This document shows positions 51,583 through 60,752 of a DNA stretch of 64,000 bases, piece by piece. The first letter of the stretch is position 1, and each line of letters starts with the position of its first letter. This DNA comes from Streptomyces abyssalis (GTDB lineage: Bacteria; Actinomycetota; Actinomycetes; Streptomycetales; Streptomycetaceae), in contig NZ_LJGT01000037.1 in NCBI RefSeq assembly GCF_001751365.1, positions 778,556 through 842,555 on the forward strand, read 5' to 3'. The notes beneath the pieces were generated by a model. That model was not told the origin of the DNA, searched no databases, and was given only the letters and a program-made list of their open reading frames with translations. Made by a program: the position numbers and the translations under genes.

Positions 51583-53039
51583 ACGGGCCCGGCAGTGCCG
51601 CCGGGCCGCTGCCCGGAACAACCGGCCCGAGCGGGCCGCCCCGAGGAGGCGCAGGCATGAGCGCAGCCACAACCGGCTGGTACGCGGACGCGGACGGCGA
51701 AGCCGCCGGGACACCCCGGCTCCCGGAGCGCAGCCCCGACGACTTCACCCTCGATCCCGTCGAGCGCGCCATAGCCGACATGGCCCTCGGACGGCCCGTC
51801 GTGGTCGTCGACGACGAGAACCGGGAGAACGAGGGCGATCTGATCGTCGCCGCCGAGCGGATCACCCCGGAGGTCGTCGCCTTCATGATGAGCGAGTGCC
51901 GGGGCCTGATCTGCACACCCATGGAAGCCGCCGACCTGGACCGGCTGGACCTGCCGCAGATGGTCGAGCGGAACTCCGAGGCGATGGGCACGGCATTCAC
52001 CGTCTCCGTCGACGCGGTCCCCCAGCACGGCGTCACCACCGGGATTTCCGCCGCCGACCGCGCCACCACCATCCGGCTGCTGGCCGATCCGGAGGCCGTC
52101 CCGTCGGACTTCGTACGGCCCGGGCACGCCTTCCCGCTGCGCGCCAAGCCCGGCGGCGTCCTGGCACGGGCCGGGCACACCGAGGCCGGGGTCGACCTGG
52201 CGCGGCTGGCCGGGCTGCGTCCCGCGGCCGCCATCGTCGAGATCGCCGGGGAGGACGGCACGATGCTGCGCCTGCCCGAACTCGTCCCCTTCGCCCGCAA
52301 GCACGGCCTCGCGGTGATCTCCATCGAGGACCTCATCGCCTACCGCGAGGCCCGCCCCGGCCTCCGGCGTGAGGAACCCGAGCCCGTCGTCCTTCCCGAC
52401 GAGGCCCTCGTACGGCGTGAGGCCGTCACCCGGCTGCCCACCCGCCACGGCGACTTCCGGGCGTACGGCTACCGCTCCACGGCCGACGGCGTCGAGCACA
52501 TCGCCCTGGTCGCGGGAGACGTCTCGGACGCCGGCGGGGAGGACGTGCTGGTGCGGGTCCACTCCGAGTGCCTGACCGGCGACGTCTTCGGCTCGCTGCG
52601 CTGCGACTGCGGCCTGCAGCTGGAGGCGTCCCTGGAGCGGGTGCAGGCCGAGGGCCGCGGCGTGGTGGTGTACCTGCGCGGCCACGAGGGCCGCGGAATC
52701 GGGCTGCTGTCCAAGCTGCGCGCGTACGAGCTGCAGGAGCGCGGCCGCGACACCCTCGACGCCAACCTCGAACTGGGGCTGCCCGCCGACGCCCGCGACT
52801 ACGCGGCCGCCGCGCGGATGCTCCACGACCTGGGCGTGCGGTCCGTGCGGCTGATGACCAACAACCCGGAGAAGTCCGAGGCGCTCGACCGCTGCGGGCT
52901 CCGCGTCGCGGAACGGGTGGTCATGCCCGTCGAGGCCGGCGAGCACAACCTGCACTACCTGCGGACCAAGCGCGACCGCATGGGCCACGACCTGCCGTGG
53001 CTGGAGGCGCAGCCCGCCTCGCCCTGCGGCAACCAGTGA
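51579..53039 (+). CDS. ribBA: Bifunctional 3,4-dihydroxy-2-butanone 4-phosphate synthase / GTP cyclohydrolase II
   Basis: A 486-residue fusion. The DHBP synthase half carries [10 protein letters not shown] (78-87), [14 protein letters not shown] and GHTEAGVDL (about 199-207). The GTP cyclohydrolase II half (about 285-475) has the zinc cluster at Cys331, Cys342 and Cys344 ([16 protein letters not shown]), the catalytic [10 protein letters not shown] region and [10 protein letters not shown]. These are the two entry reactions of riboflavin synthesis. ATG 51579 has AAGGAG seven bases upstream and overlaps the ribM stop; ATG 51657 (GGAGG site) would remove 26 disordered residues. Confidence 0.95.
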   Translation: MNGPGSAAGPLPGTTGPSGPPRGGAGMSAATTGWYADADGEAAGTPRLPERSPDDFTLDPVERAIADMALGRPVVVVDDENRENEGDLIVAAERITPEVVAFMMSECRGLICTPMEAADLDRLDLPQMVERNSEAMGTAFTVSVDAVPQHGVTTGISAADRATTIRLLADPEAVPSDFVRPGHAFPLRAKPGGVLARAGHTEAGVDLARLAGLRPAAAIVEIAGEDGTMLRLPELVPFARKHGLAVISIEDLIAYREARPGLRREEPEPVVLPDEALVRREAVTRLPTRHGDFRAYGYRSTADGVEHIALVAGDVSDAGGEDVLVRVHSECLTGDVFGSLRCDCGLQLEASLERVQAEGRGVVVYLRGHEGRGIGLLSKLRAYELQERGRDTLDANLELGLPADARDYAAAARMLHDLGVRSVRLMTNNPEKSEALDRCGLRVAERVVMPVEAGEHNLHYLRTKRDRMGHDLPWLEAQPASPCGNQ

Positions 53040-53125
53040 ACGCCTGACGGCGACGGCGACGACGCCGACACGTCAACGGCGTCGACGGCACAGAGACGAC
53101 AGCGGATGAGGCAAGGAGCGAGAAC

Positions 53126-53599
53126 GTGAGCGGCAAGGGCTCTCCCGAAGTGAGCGTGCAGGAGTGCGGCGATCTGCGCGTGGCGGTGGTCGCGGCGCAG
53201 TGGCACGACACCGTGATGGCCGGTCTCGTGGCCGGCGCCATGCGGGCCGCACGTGAGCTGGGCACCGGCGAACCGGCACTGCTGCGCGTCCCCGGCAGCT
53301 TCGAACTGCCCGTCGCGGCCAGGGCTCTGGCCCGGGCAGGCTATGACGCGGTCGTCGCACTCGGCGTCGTCATCCGCGGCGGTACGCCGCACTTCGACTA
53401 CGTCTGCCAGGGGGTCACCCAGGGCCTGACCCAGGTCGGCGTCGAGACCGGCGTCCCCGTCGGCTTCGGGGTCCTCACCTGTGACAACGAGGAACAGGCC
53501 CTCGACCGCGCCGGGCTGGAGGGTTCCTCCGAGGACAAGGGACACGAGGCCACGACCGCCGCCGTGGCGACGGCGGCCGCGCTGCGCTCCGTGGTGTGA
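53126..53599 (+). CDS. ribH: 6,7-dimethyl-8-ribityllumazine synthase
   Basis: A 157-residue lumazine synthase. [19 protein letters not shown], the substrate loop [27 protein letters not shown] with the catalytic histidine and [16 protein letters not shown] are the family motifs. It condenses the ribityl-uracil and the butanone phosphate made upstream and assembles as a pentamer or capsid. The GTG start follows AAGGAGCGAGAAC. It lies 86 bases after ribBA and ends the riboflavin operon. Confidence 0.95.
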   Translation: MSGKGSPEVSVQECGDLRVAVVAAQWHDTVMAGLVAGAMRAARELGTGEPALLRVPGSFELPVAARALARAGYDAVVALGVVIRGGTPHFDYVCQGVTQGLTQVGVETGVPVGFGVLTCDNEEQALDRAGLEGSSEDKGHEATTAAVATAAALRSVV

Positions 53600-53659
53600 G
53601 CGGACCGGCCGACCCGGGCGCAGGAGGCCGCCGCACCTCCACGTAGAGTTGGGAACACC

Positions 53660-53932
53660 ATGGCGAACAAGACATTCGAGGAGCTCTTCGCCGAGCTCCA
53701 GGACAAGGCCGCCAACGGCGACCCCATCACCTCGCGCACGGCTGAACTGGCCGCCCAGGGCGTGCACTCCATCGGCAAGAAGATCGTCGAGGAGGCCGCC
53801 GAGGTGTGGATGGCGGCCGAGTACGAGGGCGACGAGCGCACCGCGGAGGAGATCTCGCAGCTCCTCTACCATCTGCAGGTCCTGATGATCGCCCGCGGCG
53901 TCAGCCTTGAGGACGTATACGCTCATCTCTGA
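53660..53932 (+). CDS. hisE: Phosphoribosyl-ATP diphosphatase
   Basis: A 90-residue His[20 protein letters not shown] opens it, [18 protein letters not shown] holds the metal-binding glutamates of the MazG-like core, and [16 protein letters not shown] the second conserved helix. It hydrolyses phosphoribosyl-ATP in step two of histidine synthesis. The gene starts 60 bases after ribH and is followed by hisG, so the two histidine genes may be transcribed together. Confidence 0.95.
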   Translation: MANKTFEELFAELQDKAANGDPITSRTAELAAQGVHSIGKKIVEEAAEVWMAAEYEGDERTAEEISQLLYHLQVLMIARGVSLEDVYAHL

Positions 53933-54046
53933 GCCGCCCGGACGCCCGCACACGGCTCCGATCCCCGGTTCCCCGCACATCCCGCCGCACGCCCGTCCCG
54001 CCCTCCCCACCTGCTTCACGTCTCCCGAGCAAAGGAAGCCCGCACC

Positions 54047-54895
54047 ATGCTGCGCATCGCCGTCCCCAACAAGGGTTCACTCTCCGAGCCTGCGGCGGAG
54101 ATGCTCCATGAGGCCGGTTACAGGCAGCGCAAGGACCGGCGCGAACTGGTGCTGACGGACAGCGAGAACGACGTCGAGTTCTTCTTCCTTCGCCCCCGCG
54201 ACATCGCCGTCTACGTCGGTTCCGGCAAGCTCGACATCGGCATCACCGGACGGGACCTGCTGCTCGACTCCGGGGCGCAGGCCGAGGAGATCCTCCAACT
54301 CGGCTTCGCCGGCTCGACCTTCCGCTACGCCACCCGCCCCGGCACAGCCAAGGACGTCAGCGAGTTCGGCGGCATGACGGTGGCCACGTCCTTCGCGGGC
54401 ATCGTCCGCAGCCACCTCGCCGAACACGGCGTGGAGGCGTCCGTCGTGCACCTCGACGGCGCCGTGGAGACGGCCATCCAGCTCGGCGTCGCCGAAGTCG
54501 TCGCCGACGTCGTGGAGACGGGCAGCACCCTGCGCAACGCCGGACTCGAGATCATCAGCGAGCCGATCCTGCACTCCGAGGCCGTGGTCGTACGCGGCAC
54601 CGACGCCTCCGGCGACGACCCGAAGGTCGGCCAGTTCCTCCGTCGCATGCAGGGCGTCCTCGTGGCCCGCCGGTACGTGATGATGGACTACGACATCCGC
54701 GCCGAGCACCTGGAGCAGGCCGTCGCCCTCACGCCCGGCCTGGAGTCGCCCACCGTGTCCCCGCTGCACGACCAGGGCTGGGTCGCCGTACGCTCCATGG
54801 TGCGTACGAAGGAGGCGCAGCGGATCATGGACGACCTCTACGAGCTGGGCGCCCGCGCCATCCTCACCACCGGCATCCACGCCTGCCGCCTCTGA
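54047..54895 (+). CDS. hisG: ATP phosphoribosyltransferase (long form)
   Basis: A 282-residue long-form HisG: LRIAVPNKGSLSEPAAEML at the start, FFLRPRDIAVYVGSGKLDIG, DGAVETAIQLGVAEVVADVV with the PRPP loop (VVETGSTLRNAGL), and a C-terminal regulatory domain (DYDIRAEHLEQAVALTPG, ILTTGIHACRL) that binds histidine. It makes phosphoribosyl-ATP, the first and feedback-controlled step of histidine synthesis, whose product is the substrate of HisE. AAAGGAAG precedes the ATG at 54047. Confidence 0.96.
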   Translation: MLRIAVPNKGSLSEPAAEMLHEAGYRQRKDRRELVLTDSENDVEFFFLRPRDIAVYVGSGKLDIGITGRDLLLDSGAQAEEILQLGFAGSTFRYATRPGTAKDVSEFGGMTVATSFAGIVRSHLAEHGVEASVVHLDGAVETAIQLGVAEVVADVVETGSTLRNAGLEIISEPILHSEAVVVRGTDASGDDPKVGQFLRRMQGVLVARRYVMMDYDIRAEHLEQAVALTPGLESPTVSPLHDQGWVAVRSMVRTKEAQRIMDDLYELGARAILTTGIHACRL

Positions 54896-54924
54896 TCCGC
54901 CGAGCGCACCCCAGGAGGATCCGG

Positions 54925-55371
54925 ATGTCCGAACTGCCCGCTCTGCCCGTCACGTTCCGTCCGAACCGCACGCGGGCCGTTCTCATCACCGTCGGTGTCG
55001 CGCTCTTCGCCGTTCTCACGGTGGTCGCGCTGACGCTGCCGTCCGCCGGCCCGGGGGAGCGGGTCACCTTCGTCTTCACGGGGCTGTGCTTCCTCGGCGT
55101 ACTGCTCATGCTGTCGCGTCCGCATGTGACCGCCGACGAAAGCGGAGTCACCGTCGTCAACCTGACGACCAGGCGCCGCCTCGAATGGGCGGAAGTGCTG
55201 CGCGTCAACCTCCGCCAGGGCGACCCCTGGGTCAGCCTCGACCTCGCCGACGGCACGAGCCTCGCCGCCATGGGCATCCAGCCCGGAATCGCGAGGGAGC
55301 GGGCGATCGCCGACGCCGCCGCGCTGCGTGCGCTGGCGGAGAAGCACGGCACGGGAGAGACGGTGCGCTGA
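54925..55371 (+). CDS. PH-domain-containing membrane protein
   Basis: A 148-residue protein with two membrane segments (about 18-38 and 48-65) and a soluble bacterial PH-like part after them: HVTADESGVTVVNLTTRRRLEWAEVLRVNL and DPWVSLDLADGTSLAAMGIQ. Actinobacterial members usually follow hisG; their function is not known. AGGAGG lies nine bases before the ATG and only 29 bases separate it from hisG, so it is probably in the same transcript. Confidence 0.82.
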   Translation: MSELPALPVTFRPNRTRAVLITVGVALFAVLTVVALTLPSAGPGERVTFVFTGLCFLGVLLMLSRPHVTADESGVTVVNLTTRRRLEWAEVLRVNLRQGDPWVSLDLADGTSLAAMGIQPGIARERAIADAAALRALAEKHGTGETVR

Positions 55372-55589
55372 TGCGCTGACGGGTGTCCCCGGCACGCCCC
55401 GCTGCGGAGCGGTCACAGCCTGCTGAGGATCCCGGGGCGGAACCGATTCGTCCGCCGGTTGCCTCTGCCGTGCGCCTCACGGACATGTTTACTCTGGTCG
55501 ATACGGCGGACCCAGCCGCCCCCCACCGCGACCCGCTACCCGAGGAGTGACCCCCGTCAGAGATGGACGGATCGTCCTGTAGTACCTGC

Positions 55590-55621
55590 GCTGTGTCCCC
55601 CGCCCTCCGGGGAGACACAGC
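55590..55621 (+). promoter_or_regulatory. Hairpin covering the ribosome site of the first CBS-domain gene
   Basis: GCTGTGTC (55590-55597) pairs with GACACAGC (55614-55621), and CCCC (55598-55601) with GGGG (55609-55612), leaving a bulged A and a seven-base loop. The ribosome site GGGGAGA lies in the right arm, and the hairpin ends one base before the ATG. Upstream, GGACG/CGTCC (55565-55577) forms a second small stem. The layout would hide the ribosome site and invites a regulatory reading; no known riboswitch class is recognised. The rest of 55372-55589 shows no gene. Confidence 0.6.
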
Positions 55622-57007
55622 ATGACCCTTTCGCTCGCACTCCTCGCCGCCGCGTTCGTGCTGATCCTCGCCAACGGCTTCTTCGTCGCCGCGGAGTTCG
55701 GCCTCGTCACGGTCGAGCGGCCGGAAGCCGAACGGGCCGCCGCCGAGGGCGACCGCCGCGCCCGCGCCGTCACCTCGGCCCTGCGTGAGCTCTCCTTCCA
55801 GCTCTCCGGCACACAGCTCGGCATCACGATCACCTCACTCGTGGTCGGCATGCTCTGCGAACCGGCCCTCGCGCATCTGCTGAGCGCTCCGCTGACGGCC
55901 GCGGGTCTGCCCGAGGGAGCCGTGCACGGTACGGCCGTCACCATCGGCATGCTCGTCGCCTCCGCCGTGCAGATGGTCATCGGCGAGCTCGTGCCGAAGA
56001 ACTGGGCCGTCTCCCGGCCGCTGGCCGTGGCACGCTTCGTCGCCCGGCCGCAGCGGCTCTTCTCCACCGCGTTCCGGCCCGTGATCACGCTGCTCAACGC
56101 CCTCGCCAACCGCATCGTCCGCGCGTTCGGCGTCCAGCCCGCCGAGGAGCTGGCATCCGCCCGCACACCGGGGGAGCTGGTCTCGCTCGCCAGGCACTCC
56201 GCGAAGGCGGGAGCCATCGAGCAGGACACCGCCGACCTCTTCGTACGGACGCTCTCCCTGGCGGGCCTGACCGCGCAGCACGTGATGACACCGCGGGTAC
56301 GGGTGAGCGCGCTGCAGACCGGCGCCACGGCGGAGGACGTCGTCAACCTGACCCGAGCCACCGGCCTTTCCCGCTTCCCCGTCTGCCGTGAACGTCTCGA
56401 CGAGATCACCGGCACCGCGCACCTCAAGGACGCCCTGGCCGTCCCCGCGCAGGAACGGCTGCGCACCCCCGTCGACGACATCACCGCCCCCGCTCTGCTG
56501 GTCCCGGAGACGCTGCCCGTGCAGCCGCTGCTGGAGCGTCTGCGCAGCGAGGCGCCCATCGCGGTCGTCGTCGACGAGTACGGCGGTACGGCGGGAGTGG
56601 TCACCCTGGAGGACATCGTCGAGGAGCTCGTCGGCGAAGTACGCGACGAGCACGACGAGCACGACCTGCCGGCGCTCGCCCCCGCCGCGCCCGACCCGGA
56701 GGGCCGTCCCGCCTGGGACGCCGACGGAGGCTGCCGCGTCGACGTGCTGCGCCGCATCGGCCTCGACGCACCGGACGGCCCGTACGAGACCGTTGCGGGC
56801 CTCGTCGCCGACCGCCTCGGCCGCATTCCCGCACCCGGCGACACCGCGCACCTTCCCGGCGGCACCGGCGGGCCGGACTGGCAGCTGAGGGTCCGGCTCG
56901 TCGACCACCACCGCGCCGAGCGTGTCCGGATCGTACGGACCGGGGAGAACGGGCGCGGCGTGCCACCGCCCCCCCGGGCCGTGCCCGCGGAGAGGATCGT
57001 GCGGTGA
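55622..57007 (+). CDS. CNNM/HlyC-CorC-type membrane protein (DUF21-CBS-CorC_HlyC)
   Basis: A 461-residue protein with the DUF21 membrane domain (about 1-190: FVLILANGFFVAAEFGLVTVER, FQLSGTQLGITITSLVVGML, VIGELVPKNWAVSRP), a pair of CBS domains (around HVMTPRVRVSALQTG to EDIVEELVGEV, 220-345) and a C-terminal CorC_HlyC domain. Such proteins are implicated in magnesium or divalent-cation efflux, though called haemolysin-like. CBS domains probably bind ATP or AMP. The second copy follows with a four-base overlap (GTGA). Confidence 0.9.
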   Translation: MTLSLALLAAAFVLILANGFFVAAEFGLVTVERPEAERAAAEGDRRARAVTSALRELSFQLSGTQLGITITSLVVGMLCEPALAHLLSAPLTAAGLPEGAVHGTAVTIGMLVASAVQMVIGELVPKNWAVSRPLAVARFVARPQRLFSTAFRPVITLLNALANRIVRAFGVQPAEELASARTPGELVSLARHSAKAGAIEQDTADLFVRTLSLAGLTAQHVMTPRVRVSALQTGATAEDVVNLTRATGLSRFPVCRERLDEITGTAHLKDALAVPAQERLRTPVDDITAPALLVPETLPVQPLLERLRSEAPIAVVVDEYGGTAGVVTLEDIVEELVGEVRDEHDEHDLPALAPAAPDPEGRPAWDADGGCRVDVLRRIGLDAPDGPYETVAGLVADRLGRIPAPGDTAHLPGGTGGPDWQLRVRLVDHHRAERVRIVRTGENGRGVPPPPRAVPAERIVR

Positions 57008-58257
57008 GCGCCCTCCAGCTCCTCTTCGCCGCACTGCTGGTGCTCGGCAACGGATTCTTCGTAGGGGCGGAGTTCGCGCTGGTCTCGGTGCGCCGCAGCC
57101 AGATCGAACCGCTCGCGGCGGCCGGATCGGCCCGCGCCCGCCGGGTGATGAAGGGCCTGCAGAACCTGCCGGAGATGATGGCCGCCGCGCAGTTCGGCAT
57201 CACGGTGTGCTCGCTGACGCTCGGCGCCGTGGCGGAACCGACCATCGCCCATCTGCTGGAGCCCGTCTTCGACGCGGTGCGGCTGCCCGAAGCGCTGATC
57301 CACCCCGTCGGATACGTCGTGGCGCTGGCCGTCGTAGTCGTCTGCCATCTCGTCATCGGCGAGATGGTGCCGAAGAACCTCGCGATGGCGGCTCCGGAAC
57401 GCACCGCGCTGTGGCTGAGTCCCGCCCTGGTCGCCTTCGCCCGGCTGTGCCGGCCGCTGACGGCGGGGCTCGGTGAGTGCTCCAAGGTCGTCCTGCGGCT
57501 CTTCCGCGTCGAGCCCAGGGACGAGGTGGAGGCCGCGTTCACCAGCGAACAGCTCACCCGTCTGCTCGCCGACTCCCGCCAGGCGGGACTGCTGGACCAC
57601 GAGGAGCACGAACGCCTCTCCGACGCGCTCGAACTCGGATCCCGTGCGGTGACGGACGTGCTCCTCGCCCGCCGGTCCCTGGTGACGGTGGGCCCCGGCG
57701 TCACACCCCGCCAGGTCGAGGAACTGACCGTGCGCACGGGCTACTCGCGCTTCCCGATCTGCGCGCCCGACGGCGCGTTCATGGGCTATCTGCACGTGAA
57801 GGACATACTCGACCTCACCGAGGACGACCGCGCCGTGCCGCAGCATCTGTGGCGTGCCATGACCACACTGCGTGCCGAACTCCCCCTGGACGACGCCCTC
57901 GCCGCGATGCGGGGCGCGGCCTCGCACCTCGCCGCCGTGGCGGACGCCTCGGGACGGGTGCTGGGAGTGGTGGCCCTGGAGGACGTGCTGGAGATGCTCG
58001 TCGGCGAAGTGCACGACCCGGCGCACGAGTCGGCGGGCGCACCCCCGCAGCAGCGGAGCGGGGGAGGGGCGGCCGGCACCGCGGACACCGGGGAGAGCGA
58101 GGTCTCTTCCCCCTCCGCCGGTACGGCGGAGGGGGAAGTGGCGGCCGCGGGAACGGAGGCGGCGGAGGAGGAGCCGGTCAGGACAGCGGAGGCGGCAGGT
58201 CCGGACGCGGACCGTCCGGGCCCCGGCCGGAGAGCACCTCACCGTACGCCTGCATGA
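57004..58257 (+). CDS. Second CNNM/HlyC-type membrane protein
   Basis: A 417-residue paralogue of the preceding protein. The DUF21 domain (AALLVLGNGFFVGAEFALVSVRR, MAAAQFGITVCSLTLGAVAE, VIGEMVPKNLAMAAP) and CBS pair (FMGYLHVKDILDL, VLGVVALEDVLEMLVGEV) are present. The CorC_HlyC domain is missing; the last 75 residues are a Glu/Ala/Gly-rich, probably disordered tail. GTG 57004 overlaps the first copy's stop. The tail-coding part overlaps, on the other strand, the 3' end of the AAA ATPase gene by 80 bases. The pair may form a heterodimer. Confidence 0.88.
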   Translation: MSALQLLFAALLVLGNGFFVGAEFALVSVRRSQIEPLAAAGSARARRVMKGLQNLPEMMAAAQFGITVCSLTLGAVAEPTIAHLLEPVFDAVRLPEALIHPVGYVVALAVVVVCHLVIGEMVPKNLAMAAPERTALWLSPALVAFARLCRPLTAGLGECSKVVLRLFRVEPRDEVEAAFTSEQLTRLLADSRQAGLLDHEEHERLSDALELGSRAVTDVLLARRSLVTVGPGVTPRQVEELTVRTGYSRFPICAPDGAFMGYLHVKDILDLTEDDRAVPQHLWRAMTTLRAELPLDDALAAMRGAASHLAAVADASGRVLGVVALEDVLEMLVGEVHDPAHESAGAPPQQRSGGGAAGTADTGESEVSSPSAGTAEGEVAAAGTEAAEEEPVRTAEAAGPDADRPGPGRRAPHRTPA

Positions 58258-60247
58258 GGTCCGGAAGCCGGAGGGTGGCCAGATCGTCCCGCGTCGGTGT
58301 GCCCGGGTAGCCGGAGAGCCGCAGGTCGCGGTACGCGCAGCTCTTCTCGTACAGAGTGCGCAGGAAGCGGCCGTTGCCCAGCTCGTCGACCCAGCCCTGG
58401 TCGACGACGTGCCCGCTGATGCTGCGCATCTCCTCCAGGCTCTCCTCGTCCCACACGTCGCCGTTCTCGGCGGCCAGGACCTCGCCGATCGCGGTCAGTT
58501 CCAGCGGCCGGTAGCTGGGGAAGTCGACGCGCGTCGTGAAGCGCGAGGAAAGCCCCGGGTTGGCGGCCAGCAGCCGGTCCATGCCCTCGCGGTAGCCGGC
58601 GAGGATCACCACGAGCTGGTCCCGGTTGTCCTCCGCGCGCTTCAGCAGCACCTGCAGGGCCTCGTCGCCGTACGCGTCGCCCTTGCTGTAGCCGGAGTTG
58701 GACAGGGCGTACGCCTCGTCGACGAAGAGGACGCCGCCCATGGCCGAGTCGATGAGCTCGTTGGCCTTCACGGCCGTCTGACCGAGGAACTCGCCTACCA
58801 GATCGGCCCGTTGGGCCTCCACGAGATGGTCGCCGCCCAAGAGTCCCAGCGCGTAGAACGCGCGGCCGAGTATGCGTGCCACCGTCGTCTTGCCCGTACC
58901 CGACGGGCCCGAGAAGACGAAGTGGCGCTTCGGCGGCTGCACCGGCAGGCCCTGCGCGGCACGCAGCCGCGCCATGTGCAGCTGGGCCGAGAGGGCACGC
59001 ACCTGCCGCTTGACGGGCTCCAGGCCCACCATCCGCTCCAGCTCTTCCAGCGCCTGGGCCAGCAGCACCGGGTCGGAGGGCCCGGTCAGCACCCGGTCGG
59101 CCGCCGTGCCGGCGGTGTGCGGCACCATCCGGTCCCGTACGGCGTCGGAGTCGACCCGTACCGGCTCCGCCGGATCGCCCGAGTCCTCCAGGCGCAGCGC
59201 GTCCGCGCCGGGATCGACGTCCGGGTCGGCGCTCTCCGCCGGGTCGGGCACGACGGGACCGCCCGGCCCGTCGAGGCCGGAGGCGCCCTTGGTGACACCG
59301 GGCCCGCCGTCCGCTGCGGCGGGCTCTGCGCCGGCGGGCTGCTCCGCCGTCTCGGTGCCCGTCTCGAAGGGGGCGTCCAGCCCTTCCAGGCCGTCGGGTC
59401 CCATCCGGCCCCCGGCGCCCGTGTCGGTACCGGCGAGCGTGACGGCCGCCGCCAGGTCGCCGTTGTCGCCGAGGCCGTCGCCCTCGGCGATCGTGGTGAG
59501 CCGCGCGGCCGTGTCCATGAACGCCGGGTCGATGCGGTGCACCGCGCGGTACAGCGGCAGGGCGGCGGCGCTGCGCCCGGTGCCCTCGCGGGCGCGTGCG
59601 AGCCAGTAGCGCAGCTCCTTGCGCTGCGGCTGCTCGCTGCGGCAGCGCATCAGAGCGGCCGCCAGCAGCGGTTCCGCCTGCCCGTACATCTCCAGACGCA
59701 CCCGCGCCATCCCCGCGAACAGCCCCGCCTCTATGCCCAGCAGAGCGTCGTCGACGAGAGGTTCGGTGTGCGCCACCAGGCGCTCCCAGTCCTTGGCGAG
59801 GTAAGCGCGGCACGCGTGGAGGAACCGCACCTGAGGGTCGGTCTCCACGGGGGGACAGTCCGCGAGCGCCCTGTCCAGCTCGGCGACGTGCCGTCCGTCC
59901 AGCCAGTGCGACGCGTGCGCCAGCAGCAGATCACGGTCGCTCTCCAGCACCGGCTGCACCCACCACCCCAGCCAGTACCAGGAGTTGAGGTTACGGGCGT
60001 GCCGGGAGCGCTGTTCGCCGAAGCGGCCGCGGTTCTGGTACATGCGCAGCAGCGCCGTGGCGGTGTCGGCGCGCAGCGCGTGCAGCCCCAGCCAGCCGTC
60101 GGCCATGCCGGGGTCGAGCCGCACCGCCGTGTGGAACTCCTCCTCGGCCTGGGCGTACTGGCCGACGGTGTAGGCGTCCACGCCCCGCAGCCAGGCAAGG
60201 TCGGCAGGGGTGTGCAGATGCGGGCCGCCCTGCGTGCCGTAATCCAT
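58178..60247 (-). CDS. TPR-AAA ATPase of the CbxX/CfqX (EccA-like) type
   Basis: A 689-residue two-part protein. Residues 15-260 are helical TPR-like repeats (LRGVDAYTVGQYAQAEEEFH, WLARAREGTGRSAAALPLYR). Residues 270-390 are a Gly/Pro/Asp-rich linker. A CbxX/CfqX AAA domain follows, with Walker A GPSGTGKTT (447-455), Walker B GVLFVDEAY (505-513) and an RFTTRVDFPSY region. The layout recalls EccA of type VII secretion, but no esx gene is nearby; Streptomyces copies outside secretion clusters have no settled role. ATG 60247 follows GGGGGA and leaves out unrelated upstream residues. Confidence 0.87.
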   Translation of the reverse strand: MDYGTQGGPHLHTPADLAWLRGVDAYTVGQYAQAEEEFHTAVRLDPGMADGWLGLHALRADTATALLRMYQNRGRFGEQRSRHARNLNSWYWLGWWVQPVLESDRDLLLAHASHWLDGRHVAELDRALADCPPVETDPQVRFLHACRAYLAKDWERLVAHTEPLVDDALLGIEAGLFAGMARVRLEMYGQAEPLLAAALMRCRSEQPQRKELRYWLARAREGTGRSAAALPLYRAVHRIDPAFMDTAARLTTIAEGDGLGDNGDLAAAVTLAGTDTGAGGRMGPDGLEGLDAPFETGTETAEQPAGAEPAAADGGPGVTKGASGLDGPGGPVVPDPAESADPDVDPGADALRLEDSGDPAEPVRVDSDAVRDRMVPHTAGTAADRVLTGPSDPVLLAQALEELERMVGLEPVKRQVRALSAQLHMARLRAAQGLPVQPPKRHFVFSGPSGTGKTTVARILGRAFYALGLLGGDHLVEAQRADLVGEFLGQTAVKANELIDSAMGGVLFVDEAYALSNSGYSKGDAYGDEALQVLLKRAEDNRDQLVVILAGYREGMDRLLAANPGLSSRFTTRVDFPSYRPLELTAIGEVLAAENGDVWDEESLEEMRSISGHVVDQGWVDELGNGRFLRTLYEKSCAYRDLRLSGYPGTPTRDDLATLRLPDLMQAYGEVLSGRGPDGPRPDLPPPLS

Positions 60248-60573
60248 CACGTCCCCCACGAAACGTCCCCCGTCATCCGCCGACGGCCCGCCCGATCCGT
60301 CCCCGGGCCCCCTGCCCCGGAGCCCCGGCGCCTGGGCAGCCGGATGAGGTGTGGGACGAACGTCCGTACTCCGGGCGGGAATTGAGGCTCGTTGCCCCTG
60401 GTTTGCCCGATGTCCCGCTGCCCTACGCATCGTACCTGCGGGATCGTCCCGGCCGAAGGGTGGTGCAAGCGGTGCGGGGCGGGCCTGTGGGGCCAATCCG
60501 CTGCGAGCGGGTCCGGTCACATACGGTGAACCCCGCCGCGGTGGGATTCGCGCAGAACGGAACGCGGGCAGAA
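60248..60573. other. Leader/promoter gap upstream of the AAA ATPase gene, no gene supported
   Basis: This stretch contains short reading frames with no coding character. On the minus strand it should hold the promoter of the ATPase gene, and a TACGAT hexamer there is a possible -10. I see no tRNA. Confidence 0.4.
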
Positions 60574-60611
60574 CGAAGCCCCCGATCACGGGGGAACAAC
60601 CGGGGGCTTCG
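60574..60611 (-). terminator. Strong hairpin, probable terminator of the uridine-kinase-like gene
   Basis: CGAAGCCCCCG (60574-60584) and CGGGGGCTTCG (60601-60611) pair perfectly around a 16-base loop. It lies about 140 bases beyond the stop of the gene at 60753-61355 on the minus strand. No U-run is evident, common for actinobacterial hairpin terminators. Confidence 0.55.
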
Positions 60612-60617
60612 CGTCTG

Positions 60618-60641
60618 CAGGCGACCTGTACAGACCGCCTG
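60618..60641. repeat. Imperfect 24-base palindrome
   Basis: CAGGCGACCTGTACAGACCG begins a 24-base palindrome (60618-60641) whose outer CAGGCG/CGCCTG and centre CTGTACAG are perfectly symmetric (20 of 24 positions). It lies next to the terminator hairpin and no gene starts nearby. A protein-binding site or part of a small RNA is possible. Confidence 0.4.
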
Positions 60642-60752
60642 TTGGAAAAGTAATTCCTGTGAGGCTCCCGGGTCAAGCGGCCCTGTCAGGCAGCATGCGG
60701 AAGACGGTCCTGGAACCCCCAACGGGTCACCGAGCGTGAGGAGTTGGGACTG

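Noticed and set aside
55489..58242. 917-codon minus-strand frame opposite the CBS-domain genes
   Set aside because: A shadow frame; the plus strand carries two clear DUF21-CBS proteins in its place.
60642..60752. Possible tRNA or small structured RNA
   Set aside because: I looked for TWCGAAUC-like and acceptor pairings and found no cloverleaf.
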